In this document: piece by piece, positions 1 through 12,079 of the stretch
How positions within the stretch are numbered: the first letter of the stretch is position 1
Layout: the number at the start of each line of letters is the position of its first letter
Source: Hofstenia miamia
Lineage: Eukaryota > Xenacoelomorpha > Acoela
Assembly: GCA_004352715.1 (NCBI GenBank)
Contig: SCFE01000039.1
Span: 1,689,966-1,753,965 of the forward strand
Direction of reading: 5' to 3'
DNA: 64,000 nucleotides
The notes under the pieces: generated by a model
Told to the model about the DNA's origin: nothing
Database searches by the model: none
What the model saw: only the letters and a program-made list of their open reading frames with translations
Program-made: the position numbers and the translations under genes

Positions 1-1220
1 ACATGCGGTGATGCAAAAAGCTGATATTGTATAAAGCAAATTTCAAACTATTGGAACTATATTCCATCGGAAGAAATTAGGTTAATTTAATAATCTGGGA
101 AATATTATGTTTAATTTTGTGCGTATGAAATTTGCTATGCAAATACATTTCTGAGAAAATGAAATAATGAATTATGACGTTTCTTTATCATCTAGAAACG
201 CATCTACTCCCTGTCAGAAAGTTTTTGTCAGACATTTCACTATGACATATTATGTCATTGATCTTTTAAAGAACTTGCCAGGATTTTCAAAAAATTTATT
301 CCCGACGTCGATTTTGCAATAGAAAAATTCAAAGTGTATATTTCAAACACGTTTTACACCAAAACATATTAATCTATAAAACCATCTACGATTATTTATT
401 GATGACTAAGCTTTCTTGTTCAAATTACGCTATTTCACTTTGTTGCAAAGCATGTAATGAACTTGCCAGTTGAATTATCACACAACACTTATTTCGAAGC
501 AAATCAATTTAGTTTTCTTCCGATTAGTGGCGTGCAATTAAAATGATTCTGGAGATGTAGCAAAACAAATTTTATATTTTCTATGTATAAATTTTTTGTA
601 TAAGTTTCACTTTTGTATATCTTATATTTTTCCATGAATTTAAATTGTGAACGTTTCTTTTTTATTTTATGCATATAGCTAAAATATATAAAACTAAAAG
701 AGTAGCATCATTAATCATTCATATTTCTGTGGCATTTGAGCTCAGTTAATATTGAATAATTTATAGGTCCCAAATAAATATAGTTAAAAAACTTTTTCAC
801 TAAAGCCAAACATAATTACTCATTTAGTAGGATGTGTCAACTGACATTTCTGTTTGAATGTCTTTGCAACCAAAAATGTATTAAATTTATTTTGGGCACT
901 CCTTCCAATATTAGAAAAATACAAGGGTTCAAGTTTCTTTATTTACATGAGATCTTTCAAATTTCTTTTTGAAATCCTAAACATTACAGTTTCATTATTA
1001 TAAACAGCTTCTCTTATTAATATTAGCAAGTTCTATTAAAGTTCGGAACAACTCAATTTATAGCAAAGTACTCAGATTTTTTAGAAAATAAATTTAATTA
1101 TTATTCTAGTTGCAATAGCTTAGATTGCAGATACTATAAAAAATTTTTCTAACTTTAGATTTCATAGGAATTCCTCACAAACTTAGCAAAATATTCGCTC
1201 TTTATAAGATACAACAAGAA
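1..1220. other. AT-rich intergenic DNA, nothing recognised
   Basis: No open frame with coding character, RNA gene or mobile-element terminus could be recognised on either strand. The stretch is uniformly AT-rich with short A and T runs. Confidence 0.5.
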
Positions 1221-1227
1221 ATTTTTT

Positions 1228-1345
1228 CATCGTTTAGCCCGGTAAACGGCCGTTATTTTTACCGGCCTTCCATGAAATTGAAAAGCGGCTGCATGCCGGT
1301 AAATTGCTGGGCCTGGCCGGCCGGTAGTCGGTTTCATCTTTGACT
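1228..1345. repeat. GC-rich hairpin island, probable DNA-transposon remnant
   Basis: This is an abrupt GC-rich block in very AT-rich DNA. At 1238-1264 CCGGTAAA pairs with TTTACCGG across a short loop, and the CCGGTAAA word returns near 1295, close to a GGCCGGCCGG palindrome. GC-rich inverted-repeat ends are typical of non-autonomous DNA transposons, but no target-site duplication was found. The open frame on the minus strand here is read through this block and shows no recognisable protein. Confidence 0.35.
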
Positions 1346-1439
1346 CATACTGGGCGCCCGCGTCAGTCTTGTTAGCAGTTTGTAAGCGTCTGTCCACTAA
1401 AACCAAACAGATATGCACCCATAAGCACATTTTTTTGCT

Positions 1440-3180
1440 ACTAAAAAAGTCTTGTATTCTGGGATCGATGTGAAATTTTGTTTACAAATTAAGAAAGACA
1501 AAACTTTAAGTTATCTCACAATTTTTTGAAATTTTTAAGCTAAGTTTCTAACTTATATATCTTTGCCTAACACTACGTAGGTTTTCCCATTCAAAATCAT
1601 ATAATTTTATTCCTCTTGAAATTATGATGGGAAAGTATGTTATCTACTTCAGTATGGTAAAAATGTTTCATTTTTTGCTGAAAACGCATTGGTTAAGTAA
1701 ATAATTGTTATTACTAGCTTCTGCAAATGAACATGCATTCCACCACAAGGCACAAGTGTTTTATGAATTCCTTAATAAATGATACATTGCTCAGCCACTC
1801 TTAGTCATTATATAGTGCAACCAGTTATTCACAAACGCATTACCCTACAAAGCTTTGACCAAGAATGAAAGTGATTTAATGGTTTTCGATTTGTATCAAA
1901 GCTTTTTTAAAATAGAATTAATTATTTTTGTACAGTCAAATTAATCTTTTAAGATTCGCTTAGATTAATATGAAAGGTTTCTTCAAATTTTAAGTGCTTG
2001 AACATTATAAGTTGAATACTGTCTTCAATAATTTTACAAATTTATGATTTTTAATATGAAATACTAATGTTTTAATGCGTTGCAGTTTACAAATCTAGTT
2101 TTGAAAATTTAGTCTTATAAATGAATCAGATTTCAATCTAATGTCTTAATATGTCCTTCATAAAGTTTTTTAAGATGACAATAGTTTCCTATTGAAATGA
2201 ATTTTGACTATGAAATCACTGTGAAAAAAATTTGTAATATTCTTAGTATTTGAATGTTTGATTAAATTTTTAGAAAATATCTTTTAGAATTGTGAATCTA
2301 TTCAACACCCTGATCCTAAGTAACCAAATACAGGTTGTTCCTAATATTATATACATGTTATGCATATGTGTTATGTAAATTATGATAGTGCTTAAAAATG
2401 CTATTATAAAATAATTGACAAATAACATTGGAAAAATAAGTGATTTTGTTCAAAAAACAAAAGAGTTTTGGCAAAGCCAATTTTGCACTTAGCAAAAAAT
2501 ACAATGAAATAATTATGTATTGAAATAAATAACGAAGTCAATAGATATCTAATTTAAATATTTCATTTTTAATATTAGAATGTAAAATTGAAAAAAAATG
2601 CAAGGCCACATGTAATGCACAACAATCTTGGAGTGAAAATACTTAGATCTGTACAATTCAGTTTGATTGTCTAAGACATCGTTCAATTGTCGCCACTAAT
2701 AAATTAATATCATTGCTTTTTGGGCTAAAACATTTCGCTATGACTACGGAACTATTTCTTTCCGTCAGACGTGATTTAACAAACATATTTGTCAATAGAC
2801 TATTCCAAATTAAGTAGTTTTATTTATTAGTTGTTGGGTTGGTGATATTCAAAATTTCAAAATTATATGATCTACCGAATGTCCGTAAGAGTCAAAAGCA
2901 ATTTATTGCAAAAAATCTTTGGTACAAGACTATAAACTAAAAACTATTTACAAAATAATAGTAACATAGGCCTATACATGTGGTGTGTGTTTGTTGGGGA
3001 TTTGTGTGTGTGTACATTATCTAGAATCATACGAAATTTTCGAAGGAGTGTAGTGTATTATTGTCATTAAGTATGCATTGTCTGTGAAAGAAAAATTAAT
3101 TGAAATTTACTCCGCATTAATTGAATTTAATAACGTGCTACATGCATATGGTAATTCATGGCATTTTTATATTGAGTATT
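1440..3180. other. AT-rich intergenic DNA, nothing recognised
   Basis: No coding, RNA or element signature was seen on either strand. A short GT-rich tract lies near 2980-3020. Confidence 0.45.
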
Positions 3181-3190
3181 TATTTTTTTC

Positions 3191-3660
3191 ATGTCATATC
3201 GAGTAAGTGATTTGATAGTCGGGTCGTGTCGGGTAAAGGAATCAAGAGTCGGGTCAGGTCAAGTAAATGAATTGATAGTCGGGTTGGGTTGGGTAAAAGA
3301 ATCATTAGTCGAGTTAGCTCGGGTAAAGGAATCAATGTTCGGGCCAGTTTGGGTAAAGGAATCAATAGTTGGGTCAGGTCGGGTAAAAGAATTAATAGTC
3401 TAGTTAGCTCGAGTAAAGGAATCAATGTTCGGGCCAGTTTGGGTAAAGGAATCAATAGTTGGGTCAGGTCGAGTTAAAAGAATTAATAGTCGGGTCAGGT
3501 CGGGTAAAGGAATCATTAGTCGGGTCACATCGGGTAAAGGAATCAATAGTCGGGTCAGGTCAGATAAAGGAACCAATAGTCGGGTCATGTCAAGTAAATG
3601 AATTGATAGTCGGGTCGGGTTGGGTAAAGGAATCAATAGTCGGGTCAGGTCGGATTCGGT
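3191..3660 (+). repeat. 30-bp minisatellite with a 90-bp higher-order unit
   Basis: About 15 tandem units of 30 bp follow the pattern GGGTCAGGTC, GGGTAAAGGA, ATCAATAGTC. Clean 30-bp units start at 3221 and end near 3641; the unit at 3461 has 31 bp. Three consecutive units (3311-3400) are repeated as a block at 3401-3491, which is a 90-bp higher-order repeat. Because 30 is a multiple of three, several frames stay open on both strands, giving 60-88 residue reading frames that should not be read as proteins. The GGGTC words resemble subterminal sequence of the hAT-like element at 17992. Confidence 0.85.
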
Positions 3661-3720
3661 TGAACAAATTGTACGTAGGGTTGTTTCGGGTACAGTTTTT
3701 TTATTGAATGCCCATCACTG
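3661..3720. mobile_element. hAT-like terminus next to the minisatellite
   Basis: The minisatellite passes into a non-repeated segment ending TGCCCATCACTG at 3709-3720. Read inwards this is CAGTGATGGGCA, the form expected of an hAT terminal inverted repeat. The following eight bases, CTTTAGAC, would be the target-site copy. The matching left end and left target copy were not found upstream, so the element may have lost its left end or the call may be wrong. Confidence 0.4.
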
Positions 3721-4199
3721 CTTTAGACCTCATCAATTTTGAGTATTAGTAATCAGATAAATTTAAAGGTTTCCTAAAGAAAACGAAATTTTCAAATACT
3801 TCCGCATAGGAAGCATTTTTTAACGCTAACATACATCATTATATGGCATCACATTCAAAAATATAGTTATCAATATTCCATATTTCTAAACTTCCTAGTA
3901 TGCTTGGAGTAATTGTTCGAAAATGTATATGAAATGTTTAGTATCTCTGATGTCGTACTGATCAGCTTTCGAGATCTTTTATAGACGATTCTCTTGATTC
4001 AAGATCACATTGAATTGTCTTCTTCTAATAAGGATATTATTTGATCATTTTGCGTCTACATCTGCAAAATTCTTCTTCAAATGTACAATTTATGTTAAGA
4101 ATAATTATTTAAGCTATTTAATTGAAATACATATAATTAGAAAATTATTACTGAAATGAGAGGCGAATTTATATTTTACTAATTTTATATACGTGTTCA

Positions 4200-4330
4200 A
4201 TGATGGATACATGTTTTCATGCCCAACCCACAATCGCAGAATACATTTCCCAAGCAATAATCCCCCTTGAGGCAATTCACATTTGTACAATCAATTTGAT
4301 CTACACACATGAATCTCGCACGCCCAATTT
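4200..4330 (-). other. Possible exon encoding a small cysteine-rich segment
   Basis: The minus-strand frame carries seven cysteines in about 33 residues, with spacing C-x5-C-x4-C-x5-C-x4-C-x-C-x6-C, then a stop near 4197. Dense regular cysteines suggest a disulfide-rich extracellular domain of the EB or EGF-like sort. The longer open frame reaching 4415 begins with GTG, not ATG, and no in-frame ATG precedes the cysteine stretch, so this would have to be a downstream exon. No strong acceptor site decides its start. It may equally be chance. Confidence 0.2.
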
Positions 4331-6460
4331 TCAAATATTTGATGGAAAAGTTGTATGAAAATATAAATATTAAATTCAATTCAAAATAACCCAATACAAA
4401 GCATAACGACTTCACAGTAAAAACAAAAACCCAGATCTAAATTTATATTCTAAGAAATTCAGTGTTATTAATTTAAATGATCATTACATATATGTTCAAA
4501 TTTGTAAATCCAATCCTCATGTTCTGGCCTAAGTGAGTCATACATAGGATATGTCCACAATTTGATTATGCCAAGTTTCTTGGTAAAATATAAACATGAT
4601 TTTTAATTTAAAAAAGGTTTTTTATTGATGAAAACCATACCAAGTTTTGTAAAAAGTTACTGATTTCTAATGATTTGTTGGAAAAGTTTTCAAAAAAATA
4701 ATGTAAGCAGCGCCTACATATGAAGTATTGCTGTATGAAGAATGGACTGCAGGACGTTAAATATACAAATAACCAAGTATTTTATGCACAGTTAAATCAC
4801 TTAATTGCATTGTTGATAAAAAAACTTCAACTGCAAATAATTAAAGGATAATTCATAAATTAAATAAGGTTTGCCACGTCAATTCTGAATTGCTTCCGGC
4901 GTCCCTGCGACGGATGATTTTCCACAATCATTACATATATACGTATGAACTAAACAGGAAACTAAATTGCTTGGCATTTGGTCTTTATTTTGAAACACAT
5001 CTTTTGTTTTGTATGATGTAAATATTGGAATGATCTTTGGCTTTTTTAATTTTGTATTAATTATTCTATATTTTTCTTTAAATATCTTACTTAGTTTTCA
5101 ATATAAGGAAGCTTTATATAAACATCAGTCTTGGTTTCATCAATGTTTTTTTCAGTAACGTGCATAGTGGTGTCATTTGAAAATAATGCAATATAATATT
5201 TCTTGATCGATTTGTGCGGATAACAGTTACTCTTTAAAATATTAAAAATTTTGCCAACTGCAGATGCTAGCTTTTGATAATTTTAAGATATCATTTTTAA
5301 TCTATTAAACAAGGCCTTGATTGTATTGATTTTGAAAGATATGTTGAAATTTGAAATATAAGGGATGCATAATCCCGAATTTACCTCCTTGATGTGCCTC
5401 ATATTTACTATTAAAATACTAAGGTGTTACAAAATTTCCAAAACCAATTATAATATTTGTTGTAATACTTAGAAAACATTACATTTTGTATTTCAATTGA
5501 GCATGAAGAATAAACTACAATTATTTGAGATGTCTTAAATTTCTAACAATGGACATACTTTTGCACATCTATATTGCTTATTCTACTAGTGTTTCGCTTT
5601 CGTTTTAATCTAGTGCAACGTCATATATTTCAGAAAATAATTTCCCAACAATTTAACATTGGAATATTTAATTTTTGATCTTCATTGACAAAGTGAGTCA
5701 TTGGTGTTCTAGCTTTTCCAAAGGATGGTTTCACTGAATGCTTCCGTGGGCAATCTAATTTTTTTCAGAAATTTGCATTTGTGTGTTGATATTCTTCACA
5801 TTTGCTAAGCAATTTGAACTTTTTAATAATTTTTAAATTTTATTCATAAAGACAATTTTTTGAAAAATATCATAAACGTATTCAGTTATATATTTAAAAG
5901 TTTATTTAAAAGTAGAGCCCTGAGAATCCTTATTATTAATGTAATACTATTTGTTTTTATTAGAATTCCTGTAAGTCTTGAGTGATAAAAGCAGAAATCA
6001 TATTGCACTTTAAGCATTTAACCTTATTGAATATCAAGTTTGTGTTGGGATATCTTGTTTACTCCATGCTGATTTAATTCCCCAACTAGTTTCCACAAAA
6101 TACCTATTTCTTGACTCTGTAGAAACAACGGTTTTTCAAATGCATATTTCTTAATTTTCAATCTACTTTAGTTTTTGTAAAGAATTGACAATTTGCGTAT
6201 TCCGACTTCTTTTCTGGTTTTCCATTATTCAATATAAAATATAAGCCAATATACCAATTTACTAGAAATAGATTGCAATTATTAAAAAAACAAAAGATAT
6301 CAGTCTTTTAATTTGAGCTATTGATATGAAAACATTAGATAGAGTAGTGAGGTAAATAACATCTATTATCCTACTTGCTGTCGATTTACTCAAAACACCC
6401 TTGCTAAGATGCATGTTATGCACTCTTGCTATTCTGTGCTGACAATTCAACTTCTGAATA

Positions 6461-6482
6461 TTATATATATATATATATATAT
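6461..6482. repeat. (AT)n microsatellite
   Basis: A short uninterrupted AT dinucleotide run. Confidence 0.9.
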
Positions 6483-8660
6483 GGCAGTTAAGATCAGAAA
6501 AACTTTACTGCTTCAGAATATGTGACTATATGTTACTATTTTCAAGAAAAGCACCCAATACTGTATAATCAAATTCATGAATTTTTTCAATATCAAGTTG
6601 CTGTTTCACCATTTGCAAATATAACACATACTTTGAAGCTGTGCAAAGATTTTTCGAGTAACCCAGTAGGTAATGTGTTATTGTTTTAACGTTCAGTTGA
6701 ATTTAATCATCATTAGAATAACTTAGCCAATATTTTTAATGAACGTGTGAATCAAGCTCAAATAAACTACTGCCATTGTTCGCTATTAAATTAGCACAGA
6801 ACATCGAAATTGATTAAATTATTTTTTTAGCCTAAATCTCCAGTTTTAAGGAATATTTTACGTATTTGAATTGTTAAATAATCAAAGATCAGCATTAAAC
6901 AATTTAAGTCAAAGTTCTTATTGTTGTTCTAACGCTTGTGATCTTTTGCAAAAAAAACGGGTTGTATGAAAGTTGATTACATGACATATAATTCTATGTG
7001 GTCATTCTGGAGGCCAACGCTAACCATGGAAAAGTGCAAAGACATAATATGCTAAGTTCATCTATCTGTAAGCTTTTAAGAGATTGCATAATATATTTCA
7101 TTCATATAGAGAGCTTGATAGTGATGAATCCCAAATCAGATCACACTAAGCTGGTAGAGACGAGTGAATTTCAAGTCTAATTGAAACATACCGGTCTTAG
7201 TTTGGTTCTATACGAAACTGAGCTATTCCTTTTCTAGTGCCAATAGCCTATGCTAATGAATGAGCGACCTAGGGAGAAAGATGCACGATGTTGATTATAT
7301 ATAATTAGATTCCAAATGGCATCTAGTCCCAATTTTGCTAATGACTAATTGAATTAAATTGAAATTTACCATCGAATATGCAAATTTGTAAACAGCAACA
7401 GTAGACTCTTTAATGATTCATTGTTATTATGGGGAAATCGCTAATGAAGGACTATTATAACGACGATTCTCAACAGTTGAGTTATAGTGAAATCTCCGGT
7501 TCTTGTCCATTACTATTTTTCTACTCTTAGTTATTACGTAGACAATATAACGAATCTCATTGTTGTAAAATAAACTGGAAAATAAGAAATTTATTTCGAG
7601 GTTTCACTCACAGCTGACTCTACTTCAATACAAATACAATGAGTTCTTAACCAAATGGAAGTTTGGTGCACTGTATTCTAAAAGAAATTGCATTTTTATT
7701 CAATAATTGATCTACATTTGTAATTTAGTAAGCTTATTCACCTATTATTTTGATTGTCCTGCTATGCTCGTAGTTTCTGAAATATCACTTATTCAAAGTG
7801 CACATAATGACAACACATGACAACCATAGAATTAAATGTTAAAACATTACATTTTCAGCAATGACTACATTTTACTAAACTAGCAAAATGCCTCACTATT
7901 CTTTAGCTGAGATTTTAACAACGTATTGGGTATATCATTTATTTTTTGTGAACATTTATCTGAATAGAGACTTTCATATCTTTTCTTATGTGGGTTGTGG
8001 ATATTAAACCCCATTGTCTGTGTAGATGTGTACTTTGAATAAAGTTTTGACTGCAAATTTTAGGTGTAGGGTTAAAATGGTTTGGACCATTTGCAGCAAA
8101 AAATGCAATGCACTTTTCTCAAAATGCAATTTGACATTTTCTTAGTAATTGATTATTTTAATTATTTTTAGGACAAAATAATTTAAGCTTTTTTATTGCA
8201 AATCTCGTTGCGCTTTAGTAAATCTCAAAAGTACAATGATGGTAATTCATTAAAAATTTCGTTGGTTGATTTCTATTAAAAGCCGTTTCTCATAGCGTCT
8301 TGGCAGTCTTTTGATGTAATTGGTCTTTCAGATAGCATAATGGGAATACAAAAGTTATCTATCTAAGAATTATTCAAAGCCAATACTAGACAAAAGTGTT
8401 TATTATGCGAAAATACTGGTTAATGAGATAATAGAATACATTAATTAACATTCTAGGCCCTAGTACATTTATCGAGGTCATGAGTTCTCAGACTTTAAGT
8501 GATTTTTTAGTGATAGTCATTGCTGCAATATTAATGCCTTCGCTGCAGGAATAAGTCAAAATTCACTACAAATATGGGTAATTTTTTTTCACATCTTCAA
8601 ATGCATAATATTAAATGGTTATTTACTATCAATGTTGTATATAACAAATATCTGAAAGGA

Positions 8661-8942
8661 GGAACGCTGGTGCGGTTTTACCCGCGCGGGTTGCTGTGCG
8701 AAATCTATATAATGTAGTATATTTGACATCATTCACTCAATTAATCAAAGTTGACATTTTTGCCTTAACTATTTGAAATGATACCGCCTCGTTGAACCAA
8801 TCACATATCGACATTTAGAAAATAGCGGATATTTTGCGTGTGGGACAATTTTTCTAACAAGCATGCGCGTGCGGTGCGGTTGCGGATCCACTCACTGGCG
8901 GGTTTTGCAATTCGGTTATAAAAAATTACACCTGCGTCCATT
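8661..8942. mobile_element. Small MITE-like element related to the one at 11803
   Basis: The left edge reads GGAACGCTGGTGCGGTTTT and the right edge, read inwards, GGACGCAGGTGTAATTTTT, which is an imperfect terminal inverted repeat. Internal words (AAATAGCGG, then a GTGCGGTTGCGG block, then ACCTGCGTCCAT) are shared in order with the element at 11803-12071, so the two are probably diverged copies of one family. GC-rich ends around an AT-rich core fit a non-autonomous DNA transposon. No clear 8-bp target duplication is visible here. Confidence 0.5.
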
Positions 8943-8999
8943 AATGAATGTTTGTGTTTAACCAGCAATTTGTCCTAGGCTTTAGCTCAAAAACAAATA

Positions 9000-9610
9000 A
9001 TTACCGCCCCCCCCCTAATCATTTAAATCGATATTATCAAAGGTTCTGCAAATTCACTAAGATAACTAGCATGCAGAATTGCTTATAAATGTATAAAGAC
9101 GTATTACTGCCTTGTTGCATAAAAGCATGTTTTAACGAGGCAACTTCGACCAAACTAATGCCACTGCCTATAGAAATATTTTCATTGTGTAATTAATCAA
9201 TTAATCTCACGAAAAAACCTAGTAGAGATTCAGAAAATTTTGCAGCAACTTCTGTTATAATAGAGAATTAAGAATCATTTCTGCTGCGGATTCTTGGAAA
9301 CTATTTTAAGAGGTTTGCCGCTTAGTGAAGCACAGAGAGGCTCTGACATCCAAATTGGATAGAAATATTTGCTGTAATAATGAAATTGAAAAGAATAAAC
9401 CCAGGTTTACCTGGAAGATTAAAACGACTGTTTTATTCGTGAGATTAATCCTTCTGTAGTTGCTTGTCATGTGTATTCTAAACTAGCTGCAGTAAAAGTT
9501 AAACGAAAATTTTCATGTTACAAAATCTTACAGTGAACTTATCAAAATACGCTTTAATAATATTTAAATATATTTTTTCAAATAATGTATAATTTTTTCA
9601 TTTTGAAATT
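9000..9610. other. Intergenic DNA, nothing recognised
   Basis: A C-rich run near 9005-9015 is the only distinctive sequence. No coding or RNA signature was seen. Confidence 0.45.
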
Positions 9611-9621
9611 GTTTGTGAATA

Positions 9622-11247
9622 CAGTACTGGAAATATGTATTCGACCATCTTGCTATTTTCAATAAATAATGAACATTCATTGGATAGAGCGTGCCTAAAA
9701 GTATAACTAAGTGTTACTTTGATTAAGAAAGGAAAATTTGTATGTCTAATACCATAAAATATCTAGATTAACAATTGGCTATTAAAGCAAAATTAGAAAA
9801 CTTGTATTGGAAGAATGTATTCGCCCACCTGAAAAAATTTTAACAAATGAGCAAATCCGAAAAAGTAAATTCAAAATAAGATACATAAATTAATAATTGA
9901 TGCAATACAAGCACTTAGCAACAAAATTGTCTTTTCTAATATTTTGTAGGGTGCCCCTTTGAGCGATTAACAGCTTCAAGGCGATCAGGGATTGAAGCAA
10001 AATGTCTTTTAATAAAGCTGTTGGGAATTTCATAAAATTTTTAATTTATTGCGCTCCACAGCTCGTCTTCAGTGTGAAGAGCATGCTGTCCAATTCGATG
10101 TTTGACCTCTTTCCACATATTTTCGATAATGTTGAGGTCTGGAGATTGGATCAGGCCAGTCAGCAAGGATGGCAACCCCATGATTGCTGAGGAAATTTTT
10201 CATTTTTTTTTAGTTATAAAATGAAGCACCATCCTTCTGATATATTGATCACTTGTAAGGAGTGGCAAGAGAGTTCCTTTTCTAGAATCCGTGCATATTA
10301 AGAGCTTTGGAGAGTACCAGTGATGTGAACATTCTTGCGAAAGCCACACTTCCATATTGCTCCCCATACCATTACAGACTTCCCACCATAATTCAAGGTC
10401 CCCGAGTAAGTTGAGGCAAAAATCTGAACTTCTGCCGAGTAAGTCTCTCTTTATCAACATTTCTTTTGATGAGTATAGCTCAAATCTTGACTCATCTGAA
10501 AATATAACATTTGACCAATATTTAGATGAATTGTCTCTCATTAAATGGGCCCACCTCACCCGACATAATCTTTGCTTTGAGGTTAAGAATAGCTTTCTGG
10601 GTGCCACAAAAGTTCCAATTGAGTACTTCTTCAGGATGTTTCGCGCAGTTCTTGCTGTCACGAGGTGACCATCAGCCCATTCCTTTTGAAATTCCTCTGA
10701 ATTTTTCCTGGGATTTTGCTTTGAAAGCCACATAAGAGCTGATTCGGAGGGTTTGGAGGTCTTCCGGATTTTAGCTTGGGGGCAATGATGTTTTCAGAAG
10801 TGAGGAGTCTGATTATATCCCTGACAGTACTTCGAGATCGCTCTACAAGTCAGGCTATATTACGTTGACTCATCCCTTTCAAATGTTTGGAGATAATCAA
10901 CTCGCGGATGGCCAGAGGTACGTTACCAGGCATTATATATGGCGAAGAAAAACTGTTATTAGACTTTTTCAATATAAATAGACTGAAAAGCTCAACCAAT
11001 GAAATTTTTTACAGATTCTCTGATTTAGTCTGAATACATTTTTCCAAGTAAAGATTAGCTAACTACAAGCATTGTAGCATTTCTCCTTGAGATTTAAAGT
11101 AAACAGTGATAATTATGTCTCAACATTGATGAATTCCTCTTTCTGCATCCCCAAATCTAATTAAAAAATAACTGACATTCTTGGCGTCCATTTCTTAGAA
11201 ATATTTATAACAAATCATGCGTGGCCGAATTCTTTTTTCCAGTACTG
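9622..11247 (-). mobile_element. Tc1/mariner-family DNA transposon, inactive, with IR/DR ends
   Basis: A 1626-bp element is bounded by CAGTACTGG inverted termini (9622-9630 and 11239-11247), each flanked by TA (9620-9621 and 11248-11249), as expected of Tc1 insertion. Each end also has an inner copy of the terminal motif about 180-200 bp inside: left near 9801-9825 (TATTGGAAGAATGTATTCG) and right near 11028-11050 in reverse. This is the doubled IR/DR layout known from Tc3 and Sleeping Beauty-type elements. The length is normal for the family. The encoded transposase is broken (separate entry), so the copy cannot move by itself but has retained near-complete ends. Confidence 0.93.
9936..10933 (-). 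pseudogene. Degenerate Tc1-family DDE transposase
   Basis: The reading frame runs from an ATG at 10933 to a stop at 9936-9938, about 330 codons and near the family norm of 340. In order it shows an N-terminal helix-turn-helix (GMSQRNIA then LVERSRSTVRDII), a GRPP linker like the family's GRPR motif, the block carrying the first catalytic Asp (VIFSDESRFEL), a VMVWGAIW block, and near the C-terminus SPDLNIIENMWKEVK with the third catalytic acidic residue. Breaks are a TGA at 10850-10852 inside the helix-turn-helix, a frame change near 10733, several frame changes between 10200 and 10430, and loss of the segment expected to carry the second catalytic Asp near 10200. Within the family this enzyme cuts at the inverted termini and inserts at TA. 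The family call is secure; the copy is dead. Confidence 0.92.
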
Positions 11248-11802
11248 TATTTTGCTATAGTTTTTCTGTATATTTCCAAACCCTACAGATAATAGTTAAT
11301 CTGCGCAAATATTTCACTGAAAACTGTGCAATTGAATTTTGAAACAGACTCAAAAAACGATCAACTATAACTGACACGTAATTTTATATATATATAAGAT
11401 ATCCGATAAATATCCCTAAATATTTATACATAGTTTTTTTATTACTAAGATAAGTATATATTCATTGGCTTAATATATACGAGATTTCTTCAAATAGCTG
11501 AATTTAATCAAATGTTAAAATTCCAGTAATTGTTCTTCTCTAAATATGTTAGTTCACTCTAATTCCCAACAAATTCTTCTCCCAAAACTCCTCTTTATTT
11601 CTTTAAATACTGATTTCTAACTTTAATTTGGAAAGGGAGGTCTCTTCTCAATTTCATAATTATTCGTCAATAAAGATCACTGGGCAGAAATTGATCAATA
11701 ATTTGTATCCGTGCAAATGTCTATTGTAAACTAAATGTTCCATTTTATTCTTTGTCAATAGTTTAATCACCATAAAAATATAGCGCACGGGACAAAGATA
11801 GA

Positions 11803-12071
11803 CGCGAGTCGGTGCAGTTCGGGTACTGAATTTCAAATGCCACGCAGGCTGGACGTTTTTATATTGCTACATGTTTAATACTAAACTAATACAATATAAA
11901 TTATACTACGATATATTCATTGACATCAATTAAGCAAAACTAATAGAAAGTCAATTCGGTGATTGACAATTTTTTCTTAATTACTTGCAAATAGCGGGTG
12001 GGTTGCGGGTGCGATTGAATTTTTCTACAGGCATTCAATGCAGTTAAAAATTGCACCCGCGTCCATCTATG
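11803..12071. mobile_element. hAT-like MITE with probable 8-bp target duplication
   Basis: The element is 269 bp long. The left end reads CAAAGATAGACGCGAGTCGG and the right end read inwards CATAGATGGACGCGGGTGCA, an imperfect inverted repeat of about 15 matches in 20. Flanks are GCACGGGA (11795-11802) and ACACGGAA (12072-12079), 6 of 8 identical, as expected for an old hAT insertion. It shares internal words with the element at 8661-8942. There is no coding capacity. Confidence 0.6.
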
Positions 12072-12079
12072 ACACGGAA

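Larger units (their letters stand above)
3721..8640. other. AT-rich intergenic DNA with one (AT)n tract
   Basis: Apart from an (AT)n tract at about 6461-6482 and a short cysteine-rich open stretch at 4200-4330 (separate entry), nothing was recognised. Short open frames at 6262-6450 (-) and 6998-7180 (+) lack family resemblance and convincing splice or start context. Confidence 0.45.

Noticed and set aside
1227-1430. 67-codon minus-strand frame
   Set aside because: It is read through a GC-rich palindromic island with no domain, start context or family resemblance.
3189-3707. Four overlapping 62-88 codon frames on both strands
   Set aside because: They are by-products of a 30-bp minisatellite whose period is a multiple of three.
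10002-10735. Plus-strand frames of 62, 103 and 69 codons
   Set aside because: They are antisense shadows of the Tc1-family transposase.
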